A program made the position numbers and the translations under genes. The notes under the pieces were generated by a model that made no database searches, had not been told where the DNA came from, and saw nothing but the letters and a program-made list of their open reading frames with translations. Below are positions 11,111 through 22,975 of a stretch of DNA of 64,000 nt, piece after piece. Position 1 is the first letter of the stretch. Each line of letters begins with the position of its first letter. Origin of the DNA: Thelephora terrestris (lineage: Eukaryota > Basidiomycota > Agaricomycetes > Thelephorales > Thelephoraceae); assembly GCA_015956445.1 (NCBI GenBank), contig WIUZ02000003.1, positions 620,001-684,000 on the forward strand, in the 5' to 3' direction.

Positions 11111-11358
11111 CTTCCCCCTTCAGCACCTAATTTGTTTGTCCCACCAGACACAGACACCATCAACTGTTTTGAATGAATCGTTATCAGACCTCTTCAAATA
11201 AACCTCAGTGATCTAGAGCTATCTTTTCAACACGCAGATGAGGAAGATGTCCCAATCCAAAAACAATCCAGACAACACTACTACACCTCCCACATCCTTG
11301 AAATTTTCAATGACAACTCTTCCCAATCCATTTGGCCCATCCTTTACCCACAGGTTTC
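11111..11358 (+). other. Left flank of PAL3: degenerate coding-like block, family not recognised
   Basis: An open stretch starting near 11,242 is cut by the foldback element PAL3 at 11,359. The material right of PAL3 (14,056-14,830) looks like the same decayed retroelement-like region. I could not assign a family. Confidence 0.3.
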
Positions 11359-11384
11359 AGCTACTTTTTCCCCATGGGTTATGG

Positions 11385-12030
11385 GCCATACGGCGTGACA
11401 AAATCCCATGACCCATGGGCCATACGTCACCGTATGACAGGTACAAATCCCCATGACCCATGGACCGTACGATGGTGTGTGGGTCCCATGACCCATGGGT
11501 TGTACGGTGCTGTATGACAGTATGGCCTGTCCATGACCCATGGGTTGTACGATGCCGTACGGTGGTATGCCCTTCCCATGACCCATGGGCCGTACGGTGG
11601 TGCTGGACAGCCATCCACCCTGCCCATGACCCATGGGTCGTATGGCACTGTACGGTGGTTTGCCCTGCCCATGACCCATGGAGCGTACGGCGCCGTACGG
11701 TGGTTTGCCCTGCCCATGACCCATGGAGCGTACGGCGCCGTACAGTGGTATGCCCTACCCATGACCCATGGGTCGTACGGCACCGTACGGTGGTATGCCC
11801 TGCCCATGACCCATGGGTCGTATGGCGCTGTATGGGGGTTTGCCCTACCCATGACCCATGGAGCGTACGGTGCCGTATGACAGTTTGCTCTACCCATGAC
11901 CCATGACCCATGGAGCGTACGGCGCCGTACGACAGTATGCCCTGCCCATGACCCATGGAGCGTATGGCGCCGTACGGTGGTATGTCCTACCCATGACCCA
12001 TGGGTTGTACAGTGCCGTACGGTGGATTAC
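11385..12030 (+). repeat. 45-bp minisatellite, left arm of PAL3 (~14 units)
   Basis: Units contain the self-complementary motifs CCATGACCCATGGGTC and GTACGGCGCCGTAC followed by GGTGGTTTGCCCTGC. The period is 45 bp, a multiple of three, so several frames on both strands stay open with 15-residue repeats such as MTHGAYGAVRWFALP. Confidence 0.85.
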
Positions 12031-13614
12031 CTCGAAAAGAATATTTAATGGATTACCTAATAAGGAACTATATGATAGATTACCTAACAAGGAACTATAT
12101 GATGGATTACCTAAAAAAGAAATATTTGATGAATTACCTAAAAGGAAATATTTGATGGATTACCTAAAAAGAAAATTTTGCTTGACTGCCTAAAAGAGAA
12201 ATAGTTGATGGATTACCTAAAAAGGAAATATCTGATTGATTCTGGAAAACAGCAACATCCTAACCTAACCTCAAGGCACTGCCAGATCAGGAATCCATTC
12301 ACCTCTTGCATTATTTTTCTGTTTGTAGTCCTGACTAACCCAAAGTGGTTAAGGTAACATCATCCAATCTAACCTAACCTAACTCAATTCAACCTAACCC
12401 AACCTAACCTAACCTAACCTAACCTAACCTAACCTAACCTGCAGTGGTCTATCCAACCTGACTATAGCTTTGCCTAAGCTGACCCATGACAAACAAGTCC
12501 TAACTTAAACTTGACCTTGCCTAGCACACCAACATGTAACACGGGTTACAGGAATGCAGTGCAAAGTGCACACCCCTTGGGGGACCTCCACCTGTATTTA
12601 GCCATAAGCTGGCTATCACTTGAACACACCTACTAAGCTGGACCTACCAGTTGGTAGACCTGCAAGCCAACAGGTCCATGGACTATATTCCATAAGCTGT
12701 GCCTGCCACTCAACCATATTCACCTCTCTTGTACCAGATAGTAACTTGATGACAAATAAAGCCAATCCACCTGGCTGAACCTATGACCCAGTGGACTCAT
12801 TAATTCATAAGTCTATAGGTCTGTGGGCCTGTAATGTGGAGGAACACACCCAGCTGGATTCTGGGTCTGGTCAGGTAGGTAAATTTGAGTTGTTGCTGAG
12901 TTTTGGCCTGGGCAAGAGATGTTTTGTGAATGTGGTTGGTGGTAATTGAGTGGCAGGATCTTTTATGGAATACCAGTCCAAGGACCTTTTGGCTTGCAGG
13001 TCTACCAACTGGTAGGTCCAGCTTAGTAGGTGTGTTCAAGTGATAGCCAGCTTATGGCTAAATACAGGTGGAGGTCCCCCAAGGGGTGTGCACTTTGCAC
13101 TGCATTCCTGTAACCCGTGTTACATGTTGGTGTGCTAGGCAAGGTCAAGTTTAAGTTAGGACTTGTTTGTCATGGGTCAGCTTAGGCAAAGCTATAGTCA
13201 GGTTGGATAGACCACTGCAGGTTAGGTTAGGTTAGGTTAGGTTGAATTGAGTTAGGTTAGGTTAGATTGGATGATGTTACCTTAACCACTTTGGGTTAGT
13301 CAGGACTACAAACAGAAAAATAATGCAAGAGGTGAATGGATTCCTGATCTGGCAGTGCCTTGAGGTTAGGTTAGGATGTTGCTGTTTTCCAGAATCAATC
13401 AGATATTTCCTTTTTAGGTAATCCATCAACTATTTCTCTTTTAGGCAGTCAAGCAAAATTTTCTTTTTAGGTAATCCATCAAATATTTCCTTTTAGGTAA
13501 TTCATCAAATATTTCTTTTTTAGGTAATCCATCATATAGTTCTTTATTAGGTAATCTATCATATAGTTCCTTATTAGGTAATCCATTAAATATTCTTTTC
13601 GAGGTAATCCACCG

Positions 13615-14045
13615 TACAGCACCATACAACCCATGGGTCATGGGCAAGGCAAACCACCGTACAGCACCGTACACTCCATGGGTCATGGGTAGGGCAAACC
13701 CCCGTACGGCACCGTACGACCCATGGGTCATGGGTAGGGCAAACCCCCGTACGGCACCGTACGACCCATGGGTCATGGGTAGGGCCAATCCCCGTACGGC
13801 GCCGTACGACCCATGGGTCATGGGCAGGGCATACCACCGTACGGCGCCATATGCCCCATGGGTCATGGGCAGGGTGGATGGCCGTCCAGCACCACCGTAT
13901 GGCCCATGGGTCATGGGAAGGGCATACCACCGTACGGCATCATACAACCCATGGGTCATGGACAGGCCATACTGTCATACAGCACCGTACAACCCATGGG
14001 TCATGGGGCCCACACACCATCGTACGGTCCATGGGTCATGGGGAA
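13615..14045 (-). repeat. 45-bp minisatellite, right arm of PAL3 (~9-10 units)
   Basis: This is the inverted counterpart of 11,385-12,030 with fewer units and slightly different unit variants. Confidence 0.85.
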
Positions 14046-14055
14046 AAAGTAGCTG

Positions 14056-14830
14056 AATGGGCTCCTTTACCCCTCCAGACTTGAAGACAATCTCCTCAGA
14101 TAACTCCAATCTGTTCAAACAGGAGTAGACAACCTCAGCACCAACAACAACCCTAACATATTCCAACCTTCCTCCCAACCTGCCACAGATGTCATTCTGT
14201 TGTTGGTGGCAATGGAGGCAAAGATTACAGATCTACAAGTGGAGACTCTAGCCTCCCTTTAAAGATATGCTGACACTGCTAAAGTGTCTGCTCCCATAAC
14301 CCCCCCTCCCCCACCCCCTCCATCAAAGCCCCCACAGCCAAAACCCCCCCTGAAAAAGAACCTCCTTCCACAAGCAGTGATCTAAATTAAAGGCAACACA
14401 GATCCCAAGAGCCTCCCCTCCTTTGTTGACCTGGTCACCACCCTTAACAAATCCCTCCACAAACATCCCAAATACTTACATGTCCATGTGGTCCGTGCCC
14501 AGACACCCTCCCCCTCTGCCCTCATTAACACCCTCAAGGCTGTTCAGGCATCAATTATGTCCAATCTACTGTATATCAAGAACATCATCCCCAACACAAG
14601 ATGGTCCTGTGTGACCCTGTCACACAAGTTCACCAGCAAGGAACCCTTAACCCAAGTATACTTTGCTCATCATCAGACAGTACCCCTATGGATAAGAAAC
14701 CCAAGAATTTCACAAACGGCCAAACATCCTCTATCTCCATTGCCTTCAAAGACCCAGATGGGACACACTCCCAATGTCTCATCGGGACCTCTCTCACCGC
14801 TTTTAGCAAGCCTCCACAGTAGATGTTTTA
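14056..14830 (+). other. Degenerate coding-like block right of PAL3
   Basis: It holds an amphipathic stretch, a run of prolines (~14,300-14,350) and open stretches up to ~14,822, with several breaks. It was probably one region with 11,111-11,358 before PAL3 inserted. It may come from a retroelement. No reverse transcriptase motif is visible and no function is assigned. Confidence 0.3.
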
Positions 14831-14839
14831 GACAGGTAA

Positions 14840-15908
14840 TCTGCACGTCAAGTCTCTACATACATCTGGTATCCTCCTGCACTTTCCCCACATAGATTTG
14901 TGTCCTCGTGTTACACTGATATTTCCCTCATTGGTCCAGGACTCCTGCACCTTGGTACCATAATCCCTGTGCGTCAGGTATACCTTGTATTTCCCCCCGC
15001 TGTCATATTTAATTGAGTTTGTAATTCACCAAAGATGCAAGTCAAGTAGGCCATACAGTAGCAAAGTGAAACATAGGTGGTACTACCTCAGCACTATAAA
15101 CTGGCATAAAAAAAAAATGGAGGAGAGATTGCACTTTTCTTTCTCCATTCTAAATCTCTTTTGTGCTCATCTACCCCTTGCTCAATACACAAAGTAAGCC
15201 AAAGAATCCTCCTTGTGTCTTACTCTTACTGACTTATTCAAGCAAGTATTATTTTGCAAGTGTATTTCATACTCCCAATCCCTTCCCCTCTACCAATCCC
15301 ACTGCTCTGACTGTTGTGCAAGATGTTCAGGCTTCTATGTGAAAATGCAAGAAAGTTAGAACTCTCCAACAAAACAAAACAGCAGGGCTATTATTGCATC
15401 ACCCCTATTACTGTTCTTCTGTGGCACTTGACTCAGGAGTGACCGCTCCTCCCTTCTTAGAAGGAGCAGATCATCAACTATTCCTGTGAAAGACTTTGTC
15501 CCACCCAGGAACCTCAGCTTCTGTTCTATTTAGCATCAGCACCACTTATTAGTTGCCTCACCCTAGGGTGCTGTTAACAACTCGTTTTCACACCCACTCT
15601 CCTGCCCTTATTGTAATTTGGTCGGACATCCAAAATGACCTACCTTGGGATATTATAGAATACCTCCATCGCTTTGAAGAGTGTAGTTGTCAAGACCTTG
15701 AACTGTTTGTCAGCAACTACAAATGTTCTGCATCAACTTCAATGCCACAATCTCACCCTATCAGTCAGAATCCCCTCTCATTCTTGATCTCCCACCCCTT
15801 CTCCCTTGTGCCCCAGGAACCCCCTTCTCCAAACCAAGACCCAACACACCTTACCCAACTGATTCCCTAGCACCCCACAGAAATTAAGCAGGTCTTCAAC
15901 ACTGACAG
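14840..15908 (+). mobile_element. Degenerate family D-related LTR right half
   Basis: The order matches the right half of family D (41.4-42.27 kb): a TATA-like box (~15,100), a transcript-start-like region, a diverged relative of the D sense frame (~15,400-15,870) and an end at ACACTGACA (15,908). It is broken in several places. Confidence 0.5.
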
Positions 15909-18900
15909 TTCCCCTGTAATTCATGGGCAATATCATCTCCTTTCCCTCTTTCTGGGTATGATCCATGAGTCAGTCTAATAGGTTGGTTACCTTTGTAATC
16001 CTAAAGTACATCCCTTGTTGTTGGCAGCCTGAATATTTATTAGTCATCCAGGGGTAATGGAGGGCCAAGTAGGAGTAGTCTCAGGATCAAGACTAGCTGC
16101 TATGTTTTCATGGATCATACCTTGCATCTTCTAGGCTATCTTGATTAATAGTTTCATCATCATGACTGCCACACCCCTACTCAGCGATGTCTCTCTTCAT
16201 GGACACTCTTTTTGCACATTAACTGGTCAATTCATTCATTATTTTTCCTATCACTTCACCCCAAAAGACATCAATGATGATGGTTCTATTCCAAAGATAT
16301 CATGCTTCACCAAGGTATCCAAGGAAGGGTGCTGGACTCTGTGCGGTTATCTTATCAACCTTTTTGACTGCCTCTATCAGCTGTGAAACCAGGATGTCTT
16401 GGAGATCACTCATCCAAGGGTCCAAGGTTGACCAGTGTTCCTCTGGAGGGGAAATATAACTTGGCAAGGGAGAAGATAGCACAAAACTTTCAGTCTGCAC
16501 AACCGACTGGTAGGAGGTCTCACCAGACCTGCTTGCCTCTGAGTCAATGGGCACAAGCTGCTCCTTCCCTAACCGGTCTGCACAGCTATAAGGCTCATGT
16601 CTATCCTTCCCACAGCAAGCACACTGTCCTGTATGAGTAGGACCTGCTGGAAAGTGATCTCCATCATTGGACAAGGCTGTCAGATAAGCTGAAGACCCAC
16701 TCCCATGAAGTGTCAGGAACATGGTATTTTTAAACTTTTTTATAACACGCTCTTTCTTCGAACTCTTCTTACCAATTCTTATGTTTGAATGCTTCACACT
16801 CCTTATCCTTCACTCCAATCATTCAAAACACACACAACGCGCATACATTCACGGCAAATCGGAACTACTAGGCTATACTATGCTTATACAACACCCTTCA
16901 AAAGTCGACTCTATCTACAGCAGGCCTCATGGTCATCAACTGTCCATCCCGGAGATTGTAGAACTGGCCCCTCCTCGCAAGGATCTCTCCGAACATGGCG
17001 TCCCCATCCTCCGCACTCAACTGAACGTCTAGTTCAAGTCGATACGAAGAGATGCCTTCGTAGGGTCCCACCAGCCGCCCAGATGTCACTGAACTTTGGA
17101 ACACCTGGTCCCACATCTCCATCACTGGGTGACTGCTCGGCAGCACTGTCAACGTAGTCGAAGAGTGACCCTCCGTCTCCCTCATCAGAGGCCTGGGCGG
17201 GATCCTGTATTGCGAGTCGAGTGAGGTGCCTACGCTGGACCTCCGACTCGACCTGTCGGTTGGGAAGGTTGACCCAGTATCGGAATGGTCTTCCCTCATC
17301 TCGACCAGACTGGTCACCATCCGATGATCGTTATGGCGTCTGGAGTGTTTACAACGCTGCCCTTTAATCACTGGACGTACCTCGGCGACCCTCAGAACAT
17401 CTTCTGCCCGGTCCACGACCATGTCCTCAATTGGCACCAATTGGCTGATCGGCTGCAGCAGGCAGCGCCTACAGTTCTCCTTATCGGACTTGGCCAGAGT
17501 AGAAGCCAGAGCCGGAGCTGGGATAGGAGCCTCATTCTCTACAGGAGGCGTGGCGTAGGATGACGGGTTAGGCAATGGGAGTACCACCTCGTCGGCATAC
17601 TCCAGCTCAAACGGAACATCAGCTGTACCCTGTCCAACCAACACGGGACCTTCCTTGCAGTTGCAGGTCTTGTCCTGCAAGGACTCAACCTGTGCAGTCA
17701 ATACGGACACCAGATCCTCGAGTTCCTCAATCTAGAAGAATGTCTTTCAGTCGTTGCACAAACTGCAAAGGCTGAAATACAACCTTAACGCTTTCACCCC
17801 TGATCTTCTTCGAGTGCCTATCCAGGCGATCATCCCTCATATCCAAGGCACTGTGGATGTTGTTATCCCGAACCTTCAGGCCGGCGACTAACTCTTGATG
17901 GTTGGCAACCATTGCTTCCAACGCCTCGTTCGTCTTCTGCTGGAACTCGGCCATAGTCTCCTTCATTAAGAGACCCTTGGCGGACAGACAAAGGACATCT
18001 GCCTTTGCCTCCTTCACCTCGCGCTCTAAACGTTCAACCTAGGCAGTTTGGTTAGTCAAGAGTCATACTCGAATATCCAAACGGAAAACCTACTCGGCTT
18101 TCCCCCTCCTGAACAAGCAACCACAACAGCGTGGTGGAAGCAGTGGCGTGGCGGACGGCCCGAGGAACCGTTGCCCTGTGCTCCAACAGGTCCTGATCGT
18201 AGATTCCCCTCTGCAGGGTGTACCAGAGCTCCTTTTTGATAGGATGCTCCAGTTCCCCGAACCTACCCCTCATCTGGAAGATCACCTTCTTGGCGATCAT
18301 AGACCAGACCCAGAGCTCATCGTCCCAGGTCAACCCCATCAAATGCGGGATCGTCTCCCTGAGACGTTCGGCATCCACCTGCTTGACGACCTCCAAGATC
18401 TACGGACGAAGTTAGAACTTAAATAACCAAAGTTCTAGCTCCCCCCCCACCTGGTCATTGGCGGCGTAGGGAACTCCTGCCTCATTGGCATAGGCCTTGC
18501 GGTTGGCGGCACGACGGTCGATGCGGGAGATGGTAGAGATCCCATTGGCAACTTGGTAGGTGTGGTTGTTTGGGAAAGACATGATGGTAAGATGATGGGG
18601 AAGTTGCTGGTGTTGCTGATCAAGGATGGCTCCAAGAAGACGTCCTTCTTATAGCCTAGATCAGTGATCCTTCACGCGACCTTCCTCGACGTACCTCATT
18701 GGTCTGGGTCACATCAACTTCCGCCACTGTACCATCATCGTTGGCTTACTACATCAAGCTGACACCTCAGCCCGTGGGACTGCCTTGGAAGAACTTTGTT
18801 GTGGAACGCCTAGAACACACGCGCAGTAAAAATAGGTCTCATGACCTTGACGACCCCTTTACGAACCCGTTTACGACCCTGATGACTCAATTATGACATC

Positions 18901-20630
18901 ACAATAACGACCAACCCTGGACCCTGATCACACACGTGGACAGTCACATCACAGTCTCCTAACCAGAGGAAGGAATTGCCGTTATTCAGAAGGAGTGCCT
19001 TAGACTCCTTTTGGCTAGCCAAGCGAATGTGGAAGTAGCTGTTAGCGTGAAACACCGGCGAATCTGTAATCCCTCATGTCCCATGAGTCTAGGCCTGACC
19101 TCCTCATGTTCGGACGTACGTTGAGGTTGCCACTAGTCCGTGATGCTGTTACCACCTACAGACAACAAGGGATGATGCATGGTCCCAGATCTCGGAGCCG
19201 CTCGAAAATTGCACGAAGCAATGAGACACTTCCACCTGACCCTTGGGTGTGATCCCCAGGTACAAACTTTCATGACCCCATGCCCCTTTTCTTTTAGGAC
19301 TAGTGTTATCTTTTATGCAATCCTTCACACGCTAGTAAGGCCCTTTGTCTTTTATTCTCCCACACGTCACCTTTGTTTGCTTCCCTTACTTAGCGTTCTC
19401 ACACTCCTTATCTCCCTTTGTTCTGTCTTGATAAGGGTATATTAGGGTATTGACGTCATGGCCACTCCTTTAGTATAAGTAGCAACTGTGGCTGTATCGG
19501 AGTACCTTAGTTTTGTTACCTCAGGAAATCCTCTGCCCTTCTCAGCCCAGTTGCAGTTAAGGCCAAGTCAGAGTTTTCTGTTTGAACCCAAGACATCCCC
19601 CATCTGCTCTCCCTCCTGCTCTGCGCGTCAATTGCGCCTCGTAACTATAGAACCCCAGCGTTCATCTTATAGAATACCTCGAGCGTCCAGTCGATCACCT
19701 GGTGGAGTCATCAATCCTGTCGTAGGGATAAACCCTTGCTTGTTAAACCGAAAAAAGTACGGTTTAGGTTGGGTTTCTCTTTAGGATTTCAACCTGACTT
19801 GCAGTGACCTCGGACAACCTACCGGAAGAATAGAGATGTGATCGTTCTCTCACAGATAGTTGGACTAGTGAGTACTCTGTGGAGTCGGCTCAGTGCACTG
19901 GTAGTTGTTGGGGTAGAGTGGCCCTGACATGAAGGGCGAACAATACCTCCTCCAAGACCCTAAGTCAGTTCTAGTCAAGCAGAACAAGCTGGAGGTCCCA
20001 CCACATTCAAGGTAGACTCCACAGTGGTCACCCTGCTCAACAGCTGGTTGACTGTGCTCTTCAAGTCTCAACATCACTGATTGGTCTTCATCTCTTCTTC
20101 CATCTCCCAAAGCAGTCCTTGCAACTGCTGGCTCTCCCCATTCAGCCCATTGTTATAATCAAAGAACATCACCCTCATAAAACCATGTCAGGCAACCACA
20201 AGTTGGCTTGGTGATCTATATGGTCCAACACCTGGCCCCTAACATGCTCCTCCTCAGGGTAGATCTCATCCAAGTACTGAGGAGCACAAAGACAAGCATG
20301 TGTTGTTTTTTCTGCAGGAGATCTTGGCAAAGGAGAAATGTAAAATGTGGAAGAAGTCCTTCTGGTAAACTGCAATAGGCACAATTGGCTTGCAGTCATC
20401 AGAGCAGATCAAGTGTGGGTTGCAGGTGCTAGGCTCCAGCAGATAAATGTTGTGGGTCTGTTCCATAGTCAGCACATTGGAGTATTTGAATGTCAACTAC
20501 GAGTCGTTGATGATAGCAGTGCTAGCTGGGTTTGGACTTGGGACCTTAGATCAGTATATGCTATGTGTGTGCAATGCAACAAAAGTCACTTGCATGTAGC
20601 ACAGCTAGTGTTTCCCTTCACAGCATGTCG
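15909..20630 (+). mobile_element. Family E unit, copy 2 (fossil, interrupted by A2)
   Basis: The - strand carries diverged copies of the family E coding blocks: a Cys-rich stretch at ~20,270-20,490 and the PPEEHWS..LDPWMS block at ~16,420-16,500. Downstream non-coding similarity to 10,170-10,330 is also visible (~16,130-16,320). It is broken in several places, interrupted by A2 and cut on the right near 20,630. Copies 1 and 2 are clearly diverged from each other, so both look old. Confidence 0.5.
16711..19929 (+). mobile_element. Family A giant LTR-like unit, copy A2
   Basis: Termini are TGTCAGGAACATGG and GTGGCCCTGACA with a 5-bp target duplication TGAAG (16,706-16,710 and 19,930-19,934). 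It is 3,219 bp long. The outward TATA (~19,473) and the - strand gene (~18,580 down to ~16,900) are as in A1. It is diverged from A1 and the gene shows small internal changes. It was inserted independently into the family E copy 2 coding region, at a different point from A1. Confidence 0.75.
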
Positions 20631-20871
20631 CAAAAATCCCACAGTAATTATAATTAGATATAATAATAATTACGTTCTCACCGATTAAAAATGCCATCAA
20701 AATTAAATGTTTATTCCCCGGGTCACAATCATAATCGTCCGGGAGATTCCAATTGCCGGCGGTCGATTATTATCGCCGTCGGGATAAAGATTGAATATTT
20801 ATTTGGGCCAATGATATATAACGGATTATATAGAGATAATTTTTACATCTTCCCGCCCTTCCCTCACCCCA
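20631..20871 (+). other. AT-rich leader of the Plavaka gene
   Basis: This is about 240 bp of AT-rich DNA between the E fossil and the Plavaka start, with a TATATAA-like motif near 20,815. It probably holds the left end and promoter of the Plavaka element. I could not fix the exact terminus. Confidence 0.35.
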
Positions 20872-22964
20872 ATGGACGCTGTCCAGTGTCCCCAATGCCA
20901 CCGCCATTTCGGGCGAAAGGGCATCGCCACCCATCAAAAAAGCTGCAAGCGAAAAGTGGAGTCAGAGCAAGATCAGGCCGACTTCATGGCTAGGCGAAGG
21001 CGGAGGTTTCAGATGGAAGGTGAGTGGGCCTTGCTCGGCACATGCAGATGTGTTGCTGACCCGCAACATTGTCTCTGACCCCGCACCGGCTCCAGATGCT
21101 CCCGCGATGGACAAGAGTGTCTCAGACCTCGTGTCGGACACTCCCACGATGGACGATATTGGCGCCGATCCCCGTGTCACGCCATCGACGATGAGTGGGG
21201 CTCCCCAGCTCCAGCACTCAGTGAGCTCACCTCGGCTAAAGTTTTCGTGGGTCCCGCTCACATAATCAGCCCCATCCGCCATCAATATCAATCTCCGTGG
21301 ACGAGATGGACACTGATCCCCTTGACATCGACAATGAGGGTGACGGCATGGAATGCGAGCATGGCTCGGATGCCAATTCTCAAGATGCAGATGACACAAG
21401 CAGCTTGGATGGCGATATCAGGGTTGAATACCATCCAAACAGTGGCCACAAGCACAAGACATTCACATTGGAAGAATTTCAACGTGCCCGCTCTGACGTA
21501 CAACACACTCAACCAGCAGATCCTGAACCCTGGTTACCATTGAACACCAGAGAGGATTTTGAGTTTGCTGAAATCGCACAGCAATCAAGGATGTCAAAAG
21601 GCCAAATCAATGCATTGATTCGCCTTTTCCGGAAGTGCATCGATATTGGAAAGGAGGCTTTCACCTTCTCAAACTATAATGACATGCATAAGACTCTGAC
21701 ACTTGCCTCGGAGAGACTTCCCAAGGTAGCTTCATAACCCTTCTATCTGTATTTCATATTCTCTGATTATATTTCTCAAGTTTGAAAAGGAGACTGCCTC
21801 TGCAACCTATAGGGGAAAATTACAGGAATTTGATGTTTATGTGCGGCCAGTATGGAAATGGATTGAGGGTATGCTGCAGGACCCAGACCTCATCCAACAT
21901 TTCAAGTGGGACGCTTGCCATATGTCAAAGTTTGATGCACAATCAAACTCTTGGGTTCGGTTTTATGATGAACCATGGACAGGAGACCAATTTTGGAATA
22001 TCCAGGTATGTGGTATCTACCCTTTATTCCCCTCTATGTTGTTGATATGTGGGTGAAAAGTCAGACCTTCCACCAGGAGCAAAGCCACTGTTGCTCAGTC
22101 TATATGCAGACAAGTCAAAATTGTCATCATTTGGCACCAAGACGGGTTACCCAGTCATTGCACGGTGTGCTAATCTCCCTGTTGAGATACGAAATGGAAA
22201 GGGCCTTGGAGGTGGTCGTGTTGTTGGGTGGCTGCCAGTTGTATGTTCCTATCTTTTTTATGGTCTCTCACGTCGTTCCTTTTCTAACAATACATTCAAG
22301 ATTGAGGAGGATGGAGCTGAGTCTGGAAAACCAAACTATGTCAACTTCAAACATGTTGTTTGGCATGACTCATTCCGCCAGCTGCTGGCATCAATCCATC
22401 AGCGCTCCAAGTTTGGACATTCCATTGAATGTGCTGATGGAATTACCCGTCACATCTATCCAGCTATCCTCATACTTTCAGCGGACTATGAAGAACAGTA
22501 AGATTATTACACATCTTGCAACTCAATCTGACACTACACTAGATCTACTATGGCTCTTATCCGGGGTACAACCTGTGATTTTCCCTGCCCTATATGCCTT
22601 GTGCCAAGACAGGAGACACACCAGGGTAGGGTCTATGCTGCTCGGACTACCCAAAGCATGAAGAAGATCTACGAGGATGCCTGTAACCTGAGGACAGCTA
22701 CTGAAAAGGACAAACTCCTCCAGAGTTATGGCCTTCGGGATGTTCCAGTGAGTGTAACATTGACTTGGCCAAATACACACTCACCTTAAAAATGGCTTGA
22801 TAGAATGTCTTTTGGGAACTTGAGAACTCAGACCCATACCAAGCACTCTCATTTGACCGATTGCATACATCTCACCTTGGACTTTTTAAAGACCATCTAT
22901 GGTCAGTTTTAAAATCAAAGATTGAAGAAGCTGGGCGATCAGCAATCAGAGGGGTTGACAAAAG
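20872..22964 (+). CDS. Plavaka-type transposase, N-terminal and central part (truncated)
   Basis: Plavaka elements are CACTA-like cut-and-paste DNA transposons common in Agaricomycetes. The start at 20,872 opens with a C2H2 zinc finger (CPQCHRHFGRKGIATHQKSC). Downstream blocks match the family closely from memory: EYHPNSGHKHKTFTLEEFQ, DPEPWLPLNTREDFEFAE, LYADKSKLSSFGTKTGYP, GGGRVVGWLPV, ILILSADYEEQ, MALIRG, FPCPICLVPR and ALSFDRLHTSHLGLF. Clear introns are 21,726-21,780, 22,006-22,060, 22,241-22,300, 22,498-22,542 and 22,748-22,803; exon borders between ~21,010 and 21,300 are less certain. The last visible exon ends at 22,964 with GTGAGG. Eleven bases later family A copy A3 is inserted, and the catalytic remainder is lost here. 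A C-terminal part of the same type lies at ~35.4-36.3 kb. Confidence 0.8.
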
Positions 22965-22975
22965 GTGAGGATGAG

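Larger units (their letters stand above)
11359..14055. mobile_element. PAL3: palindromic foldback element with minisatellite arms
   Basis: Termini are CAGCTACTTTTTCCCC and its mirror. Arms of ~1.1-1.35 kb read inward from both ends: a 45-bp minisatellite, an array of GATGGATTACCTAAAA-type units (~12,025-12,240 and 13,395-13,610), a (CCTAA)n tract (~12,365-12,440 and 13,215-13,265), then a unique stretch. A ~220 bp spacer lies near 12,720-12,940. The minisatellite has more copies in the left arm than in the right. No transposase frame and no clean target duplication were seen. Its centre shares motifs such as CCACCTGGCTGAACCT with PAL1 and PAL2. Confidence 0.75.

Noticed and set aside
11344-11956. 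Long frames on both strands through the 45-bp repeats (up to ~199 codons)
   Set aside because: They exist because the unit length is a multiple of three. All frames give low-complexity 15-residue repeats, and there is no independent start, intron or family match.
11385-14045. CRISPR-like array
   Set aside because: The repeats are head-to-tail without unique spacers, in eukaryotic-type DNA.
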